Below, one piece after another: positions 1-7,811 of a stretch of 64,000 nt of DNA. The stretch lies in NCBI RefSeq assembly GCF_002959855.1, contig NZ_PPDB01000003.1, positions 496,001 to 560,000 of the forward strand. Direction: 5' to 3'. How positions within the stretch are numbered: position 1 is the first letter of the stretch; every line of letters begins with the position of its first letter. Below the pieces are notes generated by a model, which saw only the letters and a list, made by a program, of their open reading frames with translations, had not been told where the DNA came from and searched no databases. The position numbers were made by a program, and so were the translations under genes. This DNA is from Veillonella denticariosi JCM 15641. Its GTDB lineage: Bacteria; Bacillota; Negativicutes; Veillonellales; Veillonellaceae.

Positions 1-660
1 GCCTTCCTGAACGGCCATATTATCCAAATTAAGAGTTCTTTTATCCACACGTGCCGGCGTACCCGTTTTAAACCGCATCAGTTCAATGCCGTTATCGAGT
101 AAAGATTGCGAAAACGACTCCGCCGTCCGCTGTCCGTTTGGACCGCCCGTATAGGACGTATCGCCGATTAGGATTTTGCCCTTCAGATACGTACCCGTAC
201 AGAGAATGACGGCCTTGGCGCCGTAAAACTCGCCCAATTCCGTCACAATGCCCGTTACCTTGCCGTCTTCAACGGCGAGTTCGGTCACCATGATCTGTTT
301 CACATTAAGATTTTCCGTATTTTCCACGGTTTCTTTCATCAAGTGCTGATATTTAATCTTATCAGATTGGCAGCGGAGGGAATGAACCGCAGGGCCTTTT
401 CCCATATTGAGCATGCGCATTTGAATAGCCGTCGCATCCGCATTGATGCCCATTTGACCGCCCAACGCGTCAACCTCATAAACAAGATGACTTTTACCGG
501 GTCCGCCCACGGCGGGATTGCACGGCATGAGCGCAATATTATCCAAACTGATGGTCGCCATCAACGTGCGATGACCCATGCGGGCACAGGCGAGAGCCGC
601 CTCACAGCCGGCATGACCGCCGCCGATGACGATGACATCATAATTATCTACTGTATACAT
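1..660 (-). CDS. mnmG: tRNA uridine-5-carboxymethylaminomethyl modification enzyme MnmG (GidA), N-terminal part
   Basis: This is the FAD-binding subunit that, with MnmE, installs the cmnm5 group on the wobble uridine of certain tRNAs. The reverse strand reads MYTVDNYDVIVIGGGHAGCE, with the dinucleotide-binding GGGHAGCE near residue 15, followed by the family motifs CNPAVGG and GQMGINAD and the segment TGTYLKG. The ATG at 660 has an AAGGA ribosome binding site just upstream. The reading frame is open to the window edge, so only 220 codons are visible and the C-terminal part lies outside. It sits downstream of mnmE on the same strand, as is usual near oriC. The family call is secure. Confidence 0.96.
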   Translation of the reverse strand, partial: MYTVDNYDVIVIGGGHAGCEAALACARMGHRTLMATISLDNIALMPCNPAVGGPGKSHLVYEVDALGGQMGINADATAIQMRMLNMGKGPAVHSLRCQSDKIKYQHLMKETVENTENLNVKQIMVTELAVEDGKVTGIVTELGEFYGAKAVILCTGTYLKGKILIGDTSYTGGPNGQRTAESFSQSLLDNGIELMRFKTGTPARVDKRTLNLDNMAVQEG

Positions 661-878
661 ATATGTTCCTTACTATATTTATATATTTTTGATTAATACT
701 TATTTATTCAGTTTTCCAAAATGCGGGCTAATCACAGGGCATTTTAAAAATCAGGTTAATCATTCAAATTCCTTGTGTCCAGGTCGCTCGCTGGGCTTTC
801 GAAAAATCCACGCTCCGACCAAAGTGAAGCTCGGGTTTCATCGTCGCTTACGCTCCTCTGCTCCCTCAAGCCCTACTT
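661..878. other. mnmE-mnmG intergenic region with imperfect hairpin
   Basis: This 218-bp gap contains no convincing gene. On the minus strand the sequence just after the mnmE stop can fold GGGCTT against AAGCCC around a GC-rich interior holding GAGCGTAAGCGAC and GGTCGGAGCG. Words such as CAGCGAGCGAC resemble the core of the quasi-palindromes described elsewhere in this window, so it may be a degenerate relative. This is inference from short word matches. Confidence 0.4.
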
Positions 879-2264
879 TTATTTCCCCAGGCAGAATCGG
901 CTGAACAGTTCGTCGATCATGGATTCACGGATCGTATCGCCCGTGATATCGCCCAGTAATTCCCAGGCGTCGCGCAGGTCCGTCGCCACGAAATCAACGG
1001 GCATCCCCGCATCGATAGAGGAGAGGGCCTGCTCGATTTGTCCCTTTGCCTGTTCCATGAGGCTGATGTGCCGAACATTACTGATCATCGCGCTATTATC
1101 CTGTTTCACGCGACCGCCGTACACGAGCTCCTGCACCCATTTGGCAATAACTTGTGAACCTTCGCCGTCTTTGGCGCTGATGCGCTCTATGGCCGTGAAA
1201 GTTCCGTATCGCTGAATATCTTCATCCGTAACGATATGTCCGAGATCCGACTTATTAAGCAGCACAATGGTATTCAAACCGCTGACAGAGGTCAGAATTT
1301 CGATTTCTTCCGCCGTCAACGGTGTTGATCCGTCGATAACACAAAGAATGATATCCGCTTTATTGATATAGTCACGAGCGCGCTCCACACCGAGGGCCTC
1401 TACGGTATCCTGTGTGTCACGGATACCCGCCGTATCGATGAGGCGCAGAGAAATACCTTCCACAGTCATAAATTCTTCAATACTGTCCCGCGTCGTACCC
1501 GGAATATCCGTCACGATAGAGCGGTTTTCCCGCAAAAGTGCGTTCATGAGGCTCGATTTTCCCGCATTCGGCCTGCCCACGATAACCGTAGTAATGCCGT
1601 CGCGAATGAGACGTCCTGTATTCGCCGTCGCCAATAAATCATCCATGGATTGTAAAATCGGCGCCAACTGTTCACGCACCTCCCGGGATGTAACGTCTTC
1701 AATATCCTCCTCGGGATAATCGATGGTCACCTCTAAATGAGCAATCATGGCGATGAGCTGCTCTCGAATATTTTTCACAAAGGTCGATACGGTTCCATCC
1801 AGCTGCGATACGGCGAGGGAGAGGGAGTCCTCCGTTTTCGCCTCGATAATGTCGATGATCGCCTCCGCCTGCGTCAAGTCGATGCGGCCGTTCATAAAGG
1901 CGCGCTTCGTAAATTCGCCGGCCTCCGCCATGCGCACATCATGATTTACCAACAGTTTTAAAATCTGTTGAACCGGCACGATACCGCCATGACATTGAAT
2001 TTCCACCACGTCTTCCGCCGTGTATGAATGAGGTCCTTTCATCAATAAGACCAGTACCTCGTCGATGGTCTTATCCGTCGCCGGATCTACAATCGTTCCA
2101 TATTGAATTGTCCGATTCTGACGCTCCATCAATGGCACAGTGCCGGCGCTTTTAAACAGGCTGTTCACGATAGAAAAGCTATCCTTGCCGCTGACCCGAA
2201 TGATACCGACCCCACCGATACCGGGCGGCGTGGCGATAGCCGCAATTGTATCATCTATGTACAT
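879..2264 (-). CDS. mnmE: tRNA modification GTPase MnmE (TrmE)
   Basis: MnmE is the GTPase partner of MnmG in wobble uridine modification and binds a formyl-tetrahydrofolate one-carbon donor. The protein has the N-terminal folate-binding domain (residues 1-115), a helical domain interrupted by the G domain, P-loop GRPNAGKS at about 230-237, DTAGI switch II, NKSD G4, and the C-terminal FCLGK with the conserved Cys. I place the start at 2264 rather than 2276: the sequence GGAG lies 7 nt before the ATG at 2264, while the upstream ATG has no ribosome binding site. The length of 461 aa is normal. It is followed by mnmG. Confidence 0.97.
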   Translation of the reverse strand: MYIDDTIAAIATPPGIGGVGIIRVSGKDSFSIVNSLFKSAGTVPLMERQNRTIQYGTIVDPATDKTIDEVLVLLMKGPHSYTAEDVVEIQCHGGIVPVQQILKLLVNHDVRMAEAGEFTKRAFMNGRIDLTQAEAIIDIIEAKTEDSLSLAVSQLDGTVSTFVKNIREQLIAMIAHLEVTIDYPEEDIEDVTSREVREQLAPILQSMDDLLATANTGRLIRDGITTVIVGRPNAGKSSLMNALLRENRSIVTDIPGTTRDSIEEFMTVEGISLRLIDTAGIRDTQDTVEALGVERARDYINKADIILCVIDGSTPLTAEEIEILTSVSGLNTIVLLNKSDLGHIVTDEDIQRYGTFTAIERISAKDGEGSQVIAKWVQELVYGGRVKQDNSAMISNVRHISLMEQAKGQIEQALSSIDAGMPVDFVATDLRDAWELLGDITGDTIRESMIDELFSRFCLGK

Positions 2265-2388
2265 AATGATCTCCATATGTTGATGATGTTATGGCCCCGC
2301 GTTTCATAACCGTACGAGCTCATCATCATGTTGTATAAATATCTAGACATTCCTCATAACAGAATGCCCCATAATCACTTCTTCGCAC

Positions 2389-2445
2389 GTGAAAGTTAAA
2401 CTAAACCAACCTTCGTAGCGAAGATTACCTTAGGTTAGCTTTCAC
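2389..2445. repeat. Long hairpin between mnmE and jag
   Basis: The outer arms GTGAAAGTTAAACTAA and TTAGGTTAGCTTTCAC pair with two mismatches, and an inner CCTTCG-tag-CGAAG stem caps the structure. It lies in the 305-bp gap between jag and mnmE and could be a terminator or a cruciform. There is no clean T-tract, so the function is unassigned. Confidence 0.55.
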
Positions 2446-2466
2446 CATAACCTAAATACTACAGGC

Positions 2467-2520
2467 GATAACAGCCTTCCGAAAGACTCCAAAGCAAGTC
2501 GTTTTCTGAAGGCTGTCATC
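2467..2520. repeat. Hairpin downstream of jag carrying a shortened quasi-palindrome core
   Basis: The arms GATAACAGCCTTCCGAAA and TTTTCTGAAGGCTGTCATC pair almost completely. The loop on the minus strand is CGACTTGCTTTGGAGTC, which resembles the GCGACTT...GGAGCG core of the larger elements at 5599-5623 and 16157-16182. It probably acts as the transcription end for jag, because it is the first strong hairpin after that gene. The relation to the core is by eye. Confidence 0.6.
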
Positions 2521-2535
2521 ACTATGTATCTTATT

Positions 2536-2587
2536 TTATTTTTGTACGTAACTTATTTTTATACGCAATTTATTTTTTGTACGCAAT
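2536..2587. repeat. Three tandem copies of the jag 3' end
   Basis: Three 17-18 bp units follow one another: TTATTTTTGTACGTAAC (2536), TTATTTTTATACGCAAT (2553) and TTATTTTTTGTACGCAAT (2570). The last unit is the end of jag itself, encoding ...IAYKK and the stop, so the other two look like duplications of the gene terminus placed just past the stop codon. The units have diverged at a few positions, so the duplication is not brand new. Confidence 0.7.
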
Positions 2588-3355
2588 CACGACGTGACGG
2601 AACGGTTCGTCCCCTTCACTGTTCGTTATGATGTGCTGATCGCCTTGTAACGCGGTGTGAATAATCTTACGCTCAAAAGCATTCATCGGTTCCAGAGACA
2701 CCTTTTGACGGTTTCGTTTTACCTTCGAAGCCAATCGTTTCGCAAGATTTACCAATGTTTCTTCACGACGGGAGCGGTAATTTTCCACATCCACCACGAT
2801 GTGACAATGGCCCGACACATCTTTATGTGCCACAAGATTCGTCAAGTATTGAATGGCATCCAATGTTTGACCGTGTTTACCGATCAAGATACCCAGTTCT
2901 TCACCGTGTACTTGGAATGTGATCTTATCCGGAGTCATCATTTTTTCGATGAACACGGTAAGACCCATCTGCGTGAACATATCGTCAAGGAATTGTTTAC
3001 CCTTTTCGGCGATAACTTGTTGTTCCTCTTTGGATAGCTCTTTTTTAGCCGCTTTCGCTTCGCCGGAGTTTTCCACAACATCCGCTACATCGACCTCATC
3101 GGTAGCCACAGGTTCAGTAGCAACAGCCACAGATTCCTCATTAGCGACGATGCTTTCATCAGAATCGGCGGATTTGGACATAGCGGTAAAAAATAATCGA
3201 ACGACAGCCGGTTTACGACCGATACCCAAAAAACCGTTTGTCGGTTGTTCCAAGACCTTGGTTTCCACCAGTTCCTGACCGTCAGTGGTTAATTGAGCTA
3301 CGCCCTTGGCAATGGCATCTTCAACTGTTTTGGCAGATACATCGATAAATTCCAT
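2570..3355 (-). CDS. jag: Jag/KhpB family RNA-binding protein
   Basis: This is an RNA-binding protein of the Jag/SpoIIIJ-associated family, which in other Firmicutes works with KhpA and affects cell elongation and division. It shows a Jag_N domain (residues 1-55), an acidic low-complexity linker (about 60-110), a KH domain with the GKHG loop at 159-162, and a C-terminal R3H domain (about 196-261, with the RxxxH-type motif in FERKIIHTAL). AGGAGG precedes the start. The gene follows yidC by 9 bp and is probably co-transcribed with it, as in most Firmicutes. The function is inferred from the family. Confidence 0.94.
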   Translation of the reverse strand: MEFIDVSAKTVEDAIAKGVAQLTTDGQELVETKVLEQPTNGFLGIGRKPAVVRLFFTAMSKSADSDESIVANEESVAVATEPVATDEVDVADVVENSGEAKAAKKELSKEEQQVIAEKGKQFLDDMFTQMGLTVFIEKMMTPDKITFQVHGEELGILIGKHGQTLDAIQYLTNLVAHKDVSGHCHIVVDVENYRSRREETLVNLAKRLASKVKRNRQKVSLEPMNAFERKIIHTALQGDQHIITNSEGDEPFRHVVIAYKK

Positions 3356-3364
3356 AATAGCCTC

Positions 3365-4030
3365 CTACTTAGCGTTCAAATTTTTGTAAATGAAATGCTG
3401 TTGAATCAATTGGAATACATTCGACACAACCCAGTAGATAACGAGACCGGATGGGAAGCTGAGGGAAATGTAACCAATGAACAAAGGCATGAAGATTTGC
3501 ATAATCTTCTGTTGTTGCGCAGCAGCACCGGTAGCGCCTGCGCCCGTTTGACGAGACATAATCCATGTGGACACCGCACTCAACACCGGTAAGATGTAGT
3601 AAGGGTCAGTTTCGCCAAGGCTAGGAAGCCATAAGAACTGTACAAAGTTCGGATCATACGGATAATCCTTCAACGCCCAGTAAATGGCGATCAAGAACGG
3701 CATCTGTACCAATAGAGGCAAGCAGCCGGCCAAGGGATTTACGCCCATTTCCTTGTACATCGCGCCCATTTCGGCTTGCAGCTTTGCAGGATCGTTCTTA
3801 TATTTATCCTGCAATGCTTTCATACGAGGCTGCAAATCCTGCATCGCCTTCATAGATTTGATTTGTTTAACAGTGAGTGGTGCCAAAATCGCTTTAATAA
3901 AAATCGTTAAAAGGATAATCGCCACACCGTAGCTTGGGTAGCCTGCCATTTGAGTCAACTGGAACGCATAGGTTACCAATGTGCTCATTAAATCAATGAC
4001 AGGTTGGAATGCACTACTTAAAAATTCCAT
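3365..4030 (-). CDS. yidC: Membrane protein insertase YidC (short Firmicute type)
   Basis: YidC inserts and folds inner-membrane proteins, alone or with SecYEG. The 221-aa protein is the short form without the large periplasmic domain. It has five hydrophobic segments, a cytoplasmic hairpin (KQIKSMKAMQDLQPRMKALQ), the PLAGCLPLLVQMPFLIA stretch and the final membrane segments before NLNAK. Unlike many monoderm SpoIIIJ proteins it lacks a lipobox signal at the N terminus. GGAG precedes the ATG. It lies in the conserved rpmH-rnpA-yidD-yidC-jag block. Confidence 0.96.
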   Translation of the reverse strand: MEFLSSAFQPVIDLMSTLVTYAFQLTQMAGYPSYGVAIILLTIFIKAILAPLTVKQIKSMKAMQDLQPRMKALQDKYKNDPAKLQAEMGAMYKEMGVNPLAGCLPLLVQMPFLIAIYWALKDYPYDPNFVQFLWLPSLGETDPYYILPVLSAVSTWIMSRQTGAGATGAAAQQQKIMQIFMPLFIGYISLSFPSGLVIYWVVSNVFQLIQQHFIYKNLNAK

Positions 4031-4199
4031 TATTTCTCCTTTTTCTTACAGTCAAATCGGCCTTTGCGCATCTATATATCGTTATGGTATGGTCTAAATT
4101 TCATCCATACAGATGCTCAGGTATTTCCAAAACTGTGCCGAATAGGTCATGGTGAAAGTTGCTTTCACAAAACGCATCGTCCGTATCATCCTGAATCGA

Positions 4200-4421
4200 T
4201 TACGGAACCGGGTCATAGCCGCCCTTGTGAAAAGGGTGACATCGCAATATGCGTTTCAATCCTAACCAGCTACCCTTCAAAGGACCGTATTTTTCAATCG
4301 CCTGTAAAGTATATGCGGAACATGTCGGATAATATCGGCAGCATCCCGGTTTTAAAGGGGACAGGGCTATCTGATAAAACCTGATCAAAAGACGTAAAAA
4401 TATCGTTATACAGCGTTTCAT
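4200..4421 (-). CDS. yidD: Membrane protein insertion efficiency factor YidD
   Basis: YidD is a small membrane-associated protein that aids YidC-dependent insertion. The family signature [20 protein letters not shown] with its conserved cysteines is clear, as is the C-terminal [15 protein letters not shown] choose the start at 4421 (MKRCITIF), which has GGAGG 7 nt upstream, over the in-frame ATG 18 nt earlier that would place this Shine-Dalgarno inside the gene. The product is 73 aa, typical of the family. It lies between rnpA and yidC. Confidence 0.95.
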   Translation of the reverse strand: MKRCITIFLRLLIRFYQIALSPLKPGCCRYYPTCSAYTLQAIEKYGPLKGSWLGLKRILRCHPFHKGGYDPVP

Positions 4422-4470
4422 AGAAACCTCCATATACACAAAAAGGACCTAAGCGCCTTCACTTGTGGTC

Positions 4471-4830
4471 CTATTTTTCACCTTGCACTAATAACTTGCT
4501 CTTGCGCAAGAGGTACAAAATTTCCTTTTCCGCTTTTTCATAGGTAGCGTCTTTCAGAGGTCCACGTCCGACAATTACGATATGGTATCCTTCACGTATG
4601 TTGTGTTGATTGAGGCGATATACCTCTTTCATGAGGCGTCTGGCCCGATTGCGCTCCACAGCACAGCCAACCTTTTTACCTGTTACAAAACCGATACGTG
4701 TCGGTTGCTTTGCGACGGGCATACGATAGAGTACACACATGCGTCCTACTTCATATTTGCCGTATTTATAAACAAGGCGATATTCATTATTTTTCGTAAT
4801 ACGTCTTGTTTTATGAAGGCAATAATCCAT
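4471..4830 (-). CDS. rnpA: Ribonuclease P protein component
   Basis: RnpA is the protein subunit of RNase P, which trims the 5' leader of pre-tRNAs. The signature RNR region appears as KKVGCAVERNRARRLMKEVYR, interrupted in the family by variable residues, followed by a Gly-Arg-Gly segment (IVIVGRGPL). The ATG at 4830 has AAGGA at good spacing, while the in-frame ATG at 4836 is only 2 nt from it, so 4830 is preferred, giving 119 aa. It is the second gene after rpmH, separated by a hairpin. Confidence 0.95.
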   Translation of the reverse strand: MDYCLHKTRRITKNNEYRLVYKYGKYEVGRMCVLYRMPVAKQPTRIGFVTGKKVGCAVERNRARRLMKEVYRLNQHNIREGYHIVIVGRGPLKDATYEKAEKEILYLLRKSKLLVQGEK

Positions 4831-4862
4831 ATGCATTGTCCTTTAAGTCCTAAGAATAGAAA

Positions 4863-4890
4863 AACTTGGCAGCAGCGCCAAGTTTTTTCT
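4863..4890. terminator. Hairpin with T-tracts on both strands between rpmH and rnpA
   Basis: AACTTGGC and GCCAAGTT pair perfectly around a 6-nt loop and are followed by T6 on the plus strand and T5 on the minus strand. In the direction of rpmH to rnpA it would act as a partial terminator, which would give more rpmH than rnpA transcript. This ratio effect is an inference. Confidence 0.7.
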
Positions 4891-4910
4891 CCTGCCTAAC
4901 AGCTATTATA

Positions 4911-5045
4911 TTATGCAGATAAGCGTTTTCTGCCTTTTGCGCGTCTTCTTTTCAAAACGAGACGGCCTCCAATAGTTTTCATGCGTTCACGGAAACCATG
5001 AGTACGTTTTCTCCAAAGAGTATTTGGTTGGTAAGTACGTTTCAT
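4911..5045 (-). CDS. rpmH: 50S ribosomal protein L34
   Basis: L34 is a small basic protein of the large ribosomal subunit. The reverse strand encodes 44 aa beginning [20 protein letters not shown] and ending [13 protein letters not shown], an excellent match to the family. AGGAGG lies 8 nt before the ATG. A consensus promoter is present at 5099-5127. It is the first gene of the leftward operon and is divergent from dnaA across oriC. Confidence 0.98.
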   Translation of the reverse strand: MKRTYQPNTLWRKRTHGFRERMKTIGGRLVLKRRRAKGRKRLSA

Positions 5046-5098
5046 TAGTAAAACACCTCCTCGTCCTTGTATTGTTTTACTTATACCATAACAGGGTT

Positions 5099-5127
5099 AT
5101 TATAGAGGTAAAACGTAAATTTGTCAA
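5099..5127 (-). promoter_or_regulatory. Consensus housekeeping promoter of rpmH
   Basis: On the minus strand TTGACA (5122-5127) and TATAAT (5099-5104) are separated by exactly 17 bp. Both hexamers match the consensus perfectly, and the promoter points at rpmH. Its -35 region also forms the outer arm of the large quasi-palindrome at 5099-5415. Confidence 0.88.
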
Positions 5128-5415
5128 TATAATAAAGGCTATTCTGCTGTGAGTTCTTATATTTCTAAAAATAATTCTACTACACATTTTATACTTTAGT
5201 TGATGTTACGTTTCCAGGGGGAGGAATATAGGGCTCCTTCATCGCTCCATACTAATCGTAAAGTCGCTCAAAAGGACCCTATATTCCCTCCCAAGGTAAA
5301 TTCTAATGTCACCTTCAACACCACTACATGATGTAAACGTAACATCAATTTTCAGCAACACAAGAACTCACAATCTAAATTTTTTATAATAGACAAATTT
5401 ACATTTTAATCTCTA
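5099..5415. repeat. Giant nested quasi-palindrome A (rpmH side of oriC)
   Basis: Successive paired arms enclose a common centre. They are GTAAATTTGTC (5115-5125) with GACAAATTTAC (5391-5401), TGTGAGTTCTT (5148-5158) with AAGAACTCACA (5362-5372), TTGATGTTACGTTT (5200-5213) with AAACGTAACATCAA (5335-5348), and GGGAGGAATATAGGG with CCCTATATTCCCTCCC (5277-5292). The unpaired spacers differ in length. The loop, read on the minus strand, is GAGCGACTTTACG followed by ATTAGTATGGAGCG, the core seen in two other elements. The right outer arm is an inverted, degenerate copy of the rpmH promoter. No coding potential is seen. Confidence 0.8.
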
Positions 5416-5454
5416 TTTGGAAAAGGGAGGGAAAAGAAAGGGACTTTCCCCTGC

Positions 5455-5728
5455 AAAAAAAAGACATTTTGTTATTTTTAGTAAGTAACTTTTTTGAACA
5501 TTTCTATAATGCATACAAGGTGTAGCAATTACTTTTATAGGATTGTGGATTGCATTTATTATAAATTTTCAGTTAGAGAGGACCGGATACTGATTTTTAA
5601 GCGACTTGCGCAGGATGGAGCGCAAAAATCAGTATCCGGTCCTTTTCTAAAGTAATTGCTACACCTCATCGTAGAAAGAAAGTTCAAAAAAGTTATCCAC
5701 AGTTTAAATGACAAAATGCTCTTTTTTT
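5455..5728. repeat. Giant nested quasi-palindrome B (dnaA side of oriC)
   Basis: Four pairs of arms share one centre: an AAAAAAAGA-CATTTTGT-type arm (5455-5477 with 5706-5728), AACTTTTTTGAAC (5487-5499) with its complement (5682-5694), GGTGTAGCAATTACTTT (5519-5535) with a perfect complement (5649-5665), and a perfect 19-bp stem GGACCGGATACTGATTTTT (5580-5598 with 5624-5642). The 25-nt loop at 5599-5623 contains GCGACTTGCGCAGGATGGAG and CGC. The right arm overlaps a DnaA box and the -35 side of the dnaA promoter. Confidence 0.85.
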
Positions 5729-5992
5729 GGTACAATCGAATCATAAATTAGGAAAAATCACAGTATATTGTAAAGTTTACATGGGTAACCCTCAAGGTTA
5801 TCCACATTTTTTATCTTTTAATTCACATGTTATATAAGTTCAGGTTTTATATGGCTGAATCGGCTATATATTTCCACTTATTAACAAGTAATCCACAACT
5901 TATACACAGAAACGGAACAGTTTTCCACAGCTTTCACAACAGTTATACACATTTTTCCTAAACTATACACATTATTACCGTAGTTATACACA
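5693..5992 (+). other. oriC upstream DnaA-box cluster
   Basis: Nine-mers matching or close to TTATCCACA lie at 5693-5701 and 5798-5806 (both perfect), then TAATCCACA 5889, TTATACACA 5900, TTTTCCACA 5921, TTATACACA 5943, CTATACACA 5963 and TTATACACA 5984, all on the same strand. The last six start points are 11, 21, 22, 20 and 21 bp apart, close to one or two helical turns, so the bound proteins would lie on one face. The cluster lies inside the dnaA leader, so autoregulation is also expected. Confidence 0.88.
5708..5736 (+). promoter_or_regulatory. Probable dnaA promoter
   Basis: ATGACA (5708-5713) and TACAAT (5731-5736) are separated by 17 bp, each one mismatch from the vegetative consensus, and point to dnaA 268 bp downstream. 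The perfect DnaA box at 5693 lies just upstream of the -35, and the others lie in the leader. Confidence 0.68.
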
Positions 5993-6003
5993 TGAGGCAC
6001 AAT

Positions 6004-7566
6004 ATGCAATCAATTGATTTGAATAATATATGGGAGCATATATTGCAGGAGGCGAAAAAAAGCATGCCTGACGCCCTCTACATGCGCGTCACGTCATCCC
6101 TGATTCCCATGTCCATCGATAATCATTCCATACATATCGGCGTTATGCAAAGTTTTATAAAAAACTTGATTGATCAGCAGCCCGTCATCAGTAATGCATT
6201 ACAAAATGCGATTACCACCGTGCTCGGATCCCATCATGATATGGTGTTATTCGATTTTAACCAACAAGATGCGGGTACTGAAAGCACCATGCAGGATACA
6301 TTCGATGATGCACCTGTCGCGGCACCGCCTATGCCGTTGCCGCCTCTCGATGACAAACCGTATCAGGAGGAATTTTACACGCCGGTCTATCAGGAGCCTG
6401 TTTATATTGAACGCGCTCCGTCGCCTGTAGATATTCCCGATGAACCTATGATAACGCCTAAAAAGGTGTCCGAATCGGTTCCCACCTTGCAGTCGGATAA
6501 TGTACCGGTCGATTTATCCTTATCAAATCTGAATCCCGCGTACCGCTTCGATAATTACGTTACGGGCAATGCCAACCGCATTCCGTTCGGAGCCGCTCAA
6601 AATGTGGCGGAATTTCCGGGCGGCGACTATAATCCACTCTTTATCTACGGACCGTCGGGGCTCGGTAAAACTCATTTGATGCACGCCATCGGCAATGCCA
6701 TCAAGGAAAATCACCCGCACATGAAGGTCATGTCCATTACGAGCGAGAACTTTATGAATATCTTCGTCGAAACATTGCAGCGCAATCAGGGCAAACTGTT
6801 CCGCAATACATTCCGCAATATCGACGTTCTCATGATTGACGATATTCAGTTTCTTGAAAGCCGTGAAAGTACAAAAACAGAGCTGTTCAATACATTTAAT
6901 GAATTATTAAACAATAATAAGCAGATCGTCCTCACATCGGATACGATGCCGAATGACATGGAACAATTTGAGGACCGACTCAGATCCCGATTCCAGGCCG
7001 GCTACATCGCCACCATGGAAAATCCGGATTTGGAGACGCGCATCGCTATCTTTAAATCTCTGTTAGAACGGGAATACAACAAAAACAAGATCATTCGCAT
7101 CGATAACGATTCCATCAACTATGTGGCGCTTCAGTTCAGCGAAAACGTCCGCGTCCTTCAGGGGGCTTTCAACAAGCTCATCGGCACCGCATCCATCGAC
7201 CACCGCATGGAATCCATCGATCTGGAATATACTAAACAAGCTTTAGCGGGCCTCGTTCACGCGGAAGAAGTGAACCTGGTCAACATAGAAACCATTCAGA
7301 ACTTCGTCAGTTCCTATTTCAATATAAAGAAACAGGATTTACTTGGAAAAAAACGAAAAGCTCAATTCGCATTTCCCCGTCAAATCGCCATGTATCTGTG
7401 CCGCGATATGATCAATGAAAGCTATCCGCAGATTGCAGCGGCTTTCTCGCGCGACCATACGACAATTCTTCACGCTTATGAAAAAATAACGAAAGAAATC
7501 GAAAAAAACGAAGAAACAAAATTGATGATCGGAGAAATCAAACAGAAATTAACAACCTGTGGATAA
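6004..7566 (+). CDS. dnaA: Chromosomal replication initiator protein DnaA
   Basis: DnaA binds 9-mer boxes at oriC and opens the duplex in an ATP-dependent way. The 520-aa protein has domain I (about 1-85), a long Pro/acidic domain II (about 90-170), an AAA+ domain with Walker A GPSGLGKT at about 216-223 and Walker B LMIDDIQFL, and a C-terminal domain IV with FSRDHTTILHAY, the DNA-binding signature. The start at 6004 has GAGG 6 nt upstream, while the in-frame ATG at 5992 has no ribosome binding site. Domain II is longer than in Bacillus. Confidence 0.98.
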   Translation: MQSIDLNNIWEHILQEAKKSMPDALYMRVTSSLIPMSIDNHSIHIGVMQSFIKNLIDQQPVISNALQNAITTVLGSHHDMVLFDFNQQDAGTESTMQDTFDDAPVAAPPMPLPPLDDKPYQEEFYTPVYQEPVYIERAPSPVDIPDEPMITPKKVSESVPTLQSDNVPVDLSLSNLNPAYRFDNYVTGNANRIPFGAAQNVAEFPGGDYNPLFIYGPSGLGKTHLMHAIGNAIKENHPHMKVMSITSENFMNIFVETLQRNQGKLFRNTFRNIDVLMIDDIQFLESRESTKTELFNTFNELLNNNKQIVLTSDTMPNDMEQFEDRLRSRFQAGYIATMENPDLETRIAIFKSLLEREYNKNKIIRIDNDSINYVALQFSENVRVLQGAFNKLIGTASIDHRMESIDLEYTKQALAGLVHAEEVNLVNIETIQNFVSSYFNIKKQDLLGKKRKAQFAFPRQIAMYLCRDMINESYPQIAAAFSRDHTTILHAYEKITKEIEKNEETKLMIGEIKQKLTTCG

Positions 7567-7811
7567 GTATGTGGATATAATGTGTACAACATTGTGGATA
7601 TCACAAAATTGCGTATTTGCTGTGAATATGTGGATAACCGGGTACAACATGTCAACAGGGTTATACACAAGCCAAGTGATACACAGTCACTGGCGCCGTC
7701 GTACTTTTACACATATAAACATCACTCTACTACTACTTCTACTAAACTAACAAACAAATCAGAAAACTAGTAGAAACAGATCTACTGTAGAATATATATA
7801 AGGAGAACATT
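7558..7811 (+). other. oriC downstream region: DnaA boxes, candidate DnaA-trios and AT-rich unwinding zone
   Basis: DnaA boxes in reverse orientation lie at 7558-7566 (overlapping the dnaA stop), 7570-7578, 7593-7601 and 7629-7637 (TGTGGATAA or TGTGGATAT), with a forward TTATACACA at 7661-7669. Further on, the minus strand of 7727-7744 reads TAGTAGAAGTAGTAGTAG, a run of TAG-type triplets like the DnaA-trio element that DnaA uses to load on single strands. An AT-rich stretch follows up to dnaN. The box cluster on both sides of dnaA matches the bipartite origin plan known from Bacillus. The trio call is inference. Confidence 0.78.

Noticed and set aside
5559-5744. 61-codon open frame on the minus strand within quasi-palindrome B
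   Set aside because: It is a by-product of the inverted repeat and overlaps DnaA box and promoter signals; no ribosome binding site.
5046-6003. tRNA or rRNA genes near the origin
   Set aside because: No cloverleaf with TTCRANNC arm or rRNA-like sequence was seen here, nor elsewhere in the window.
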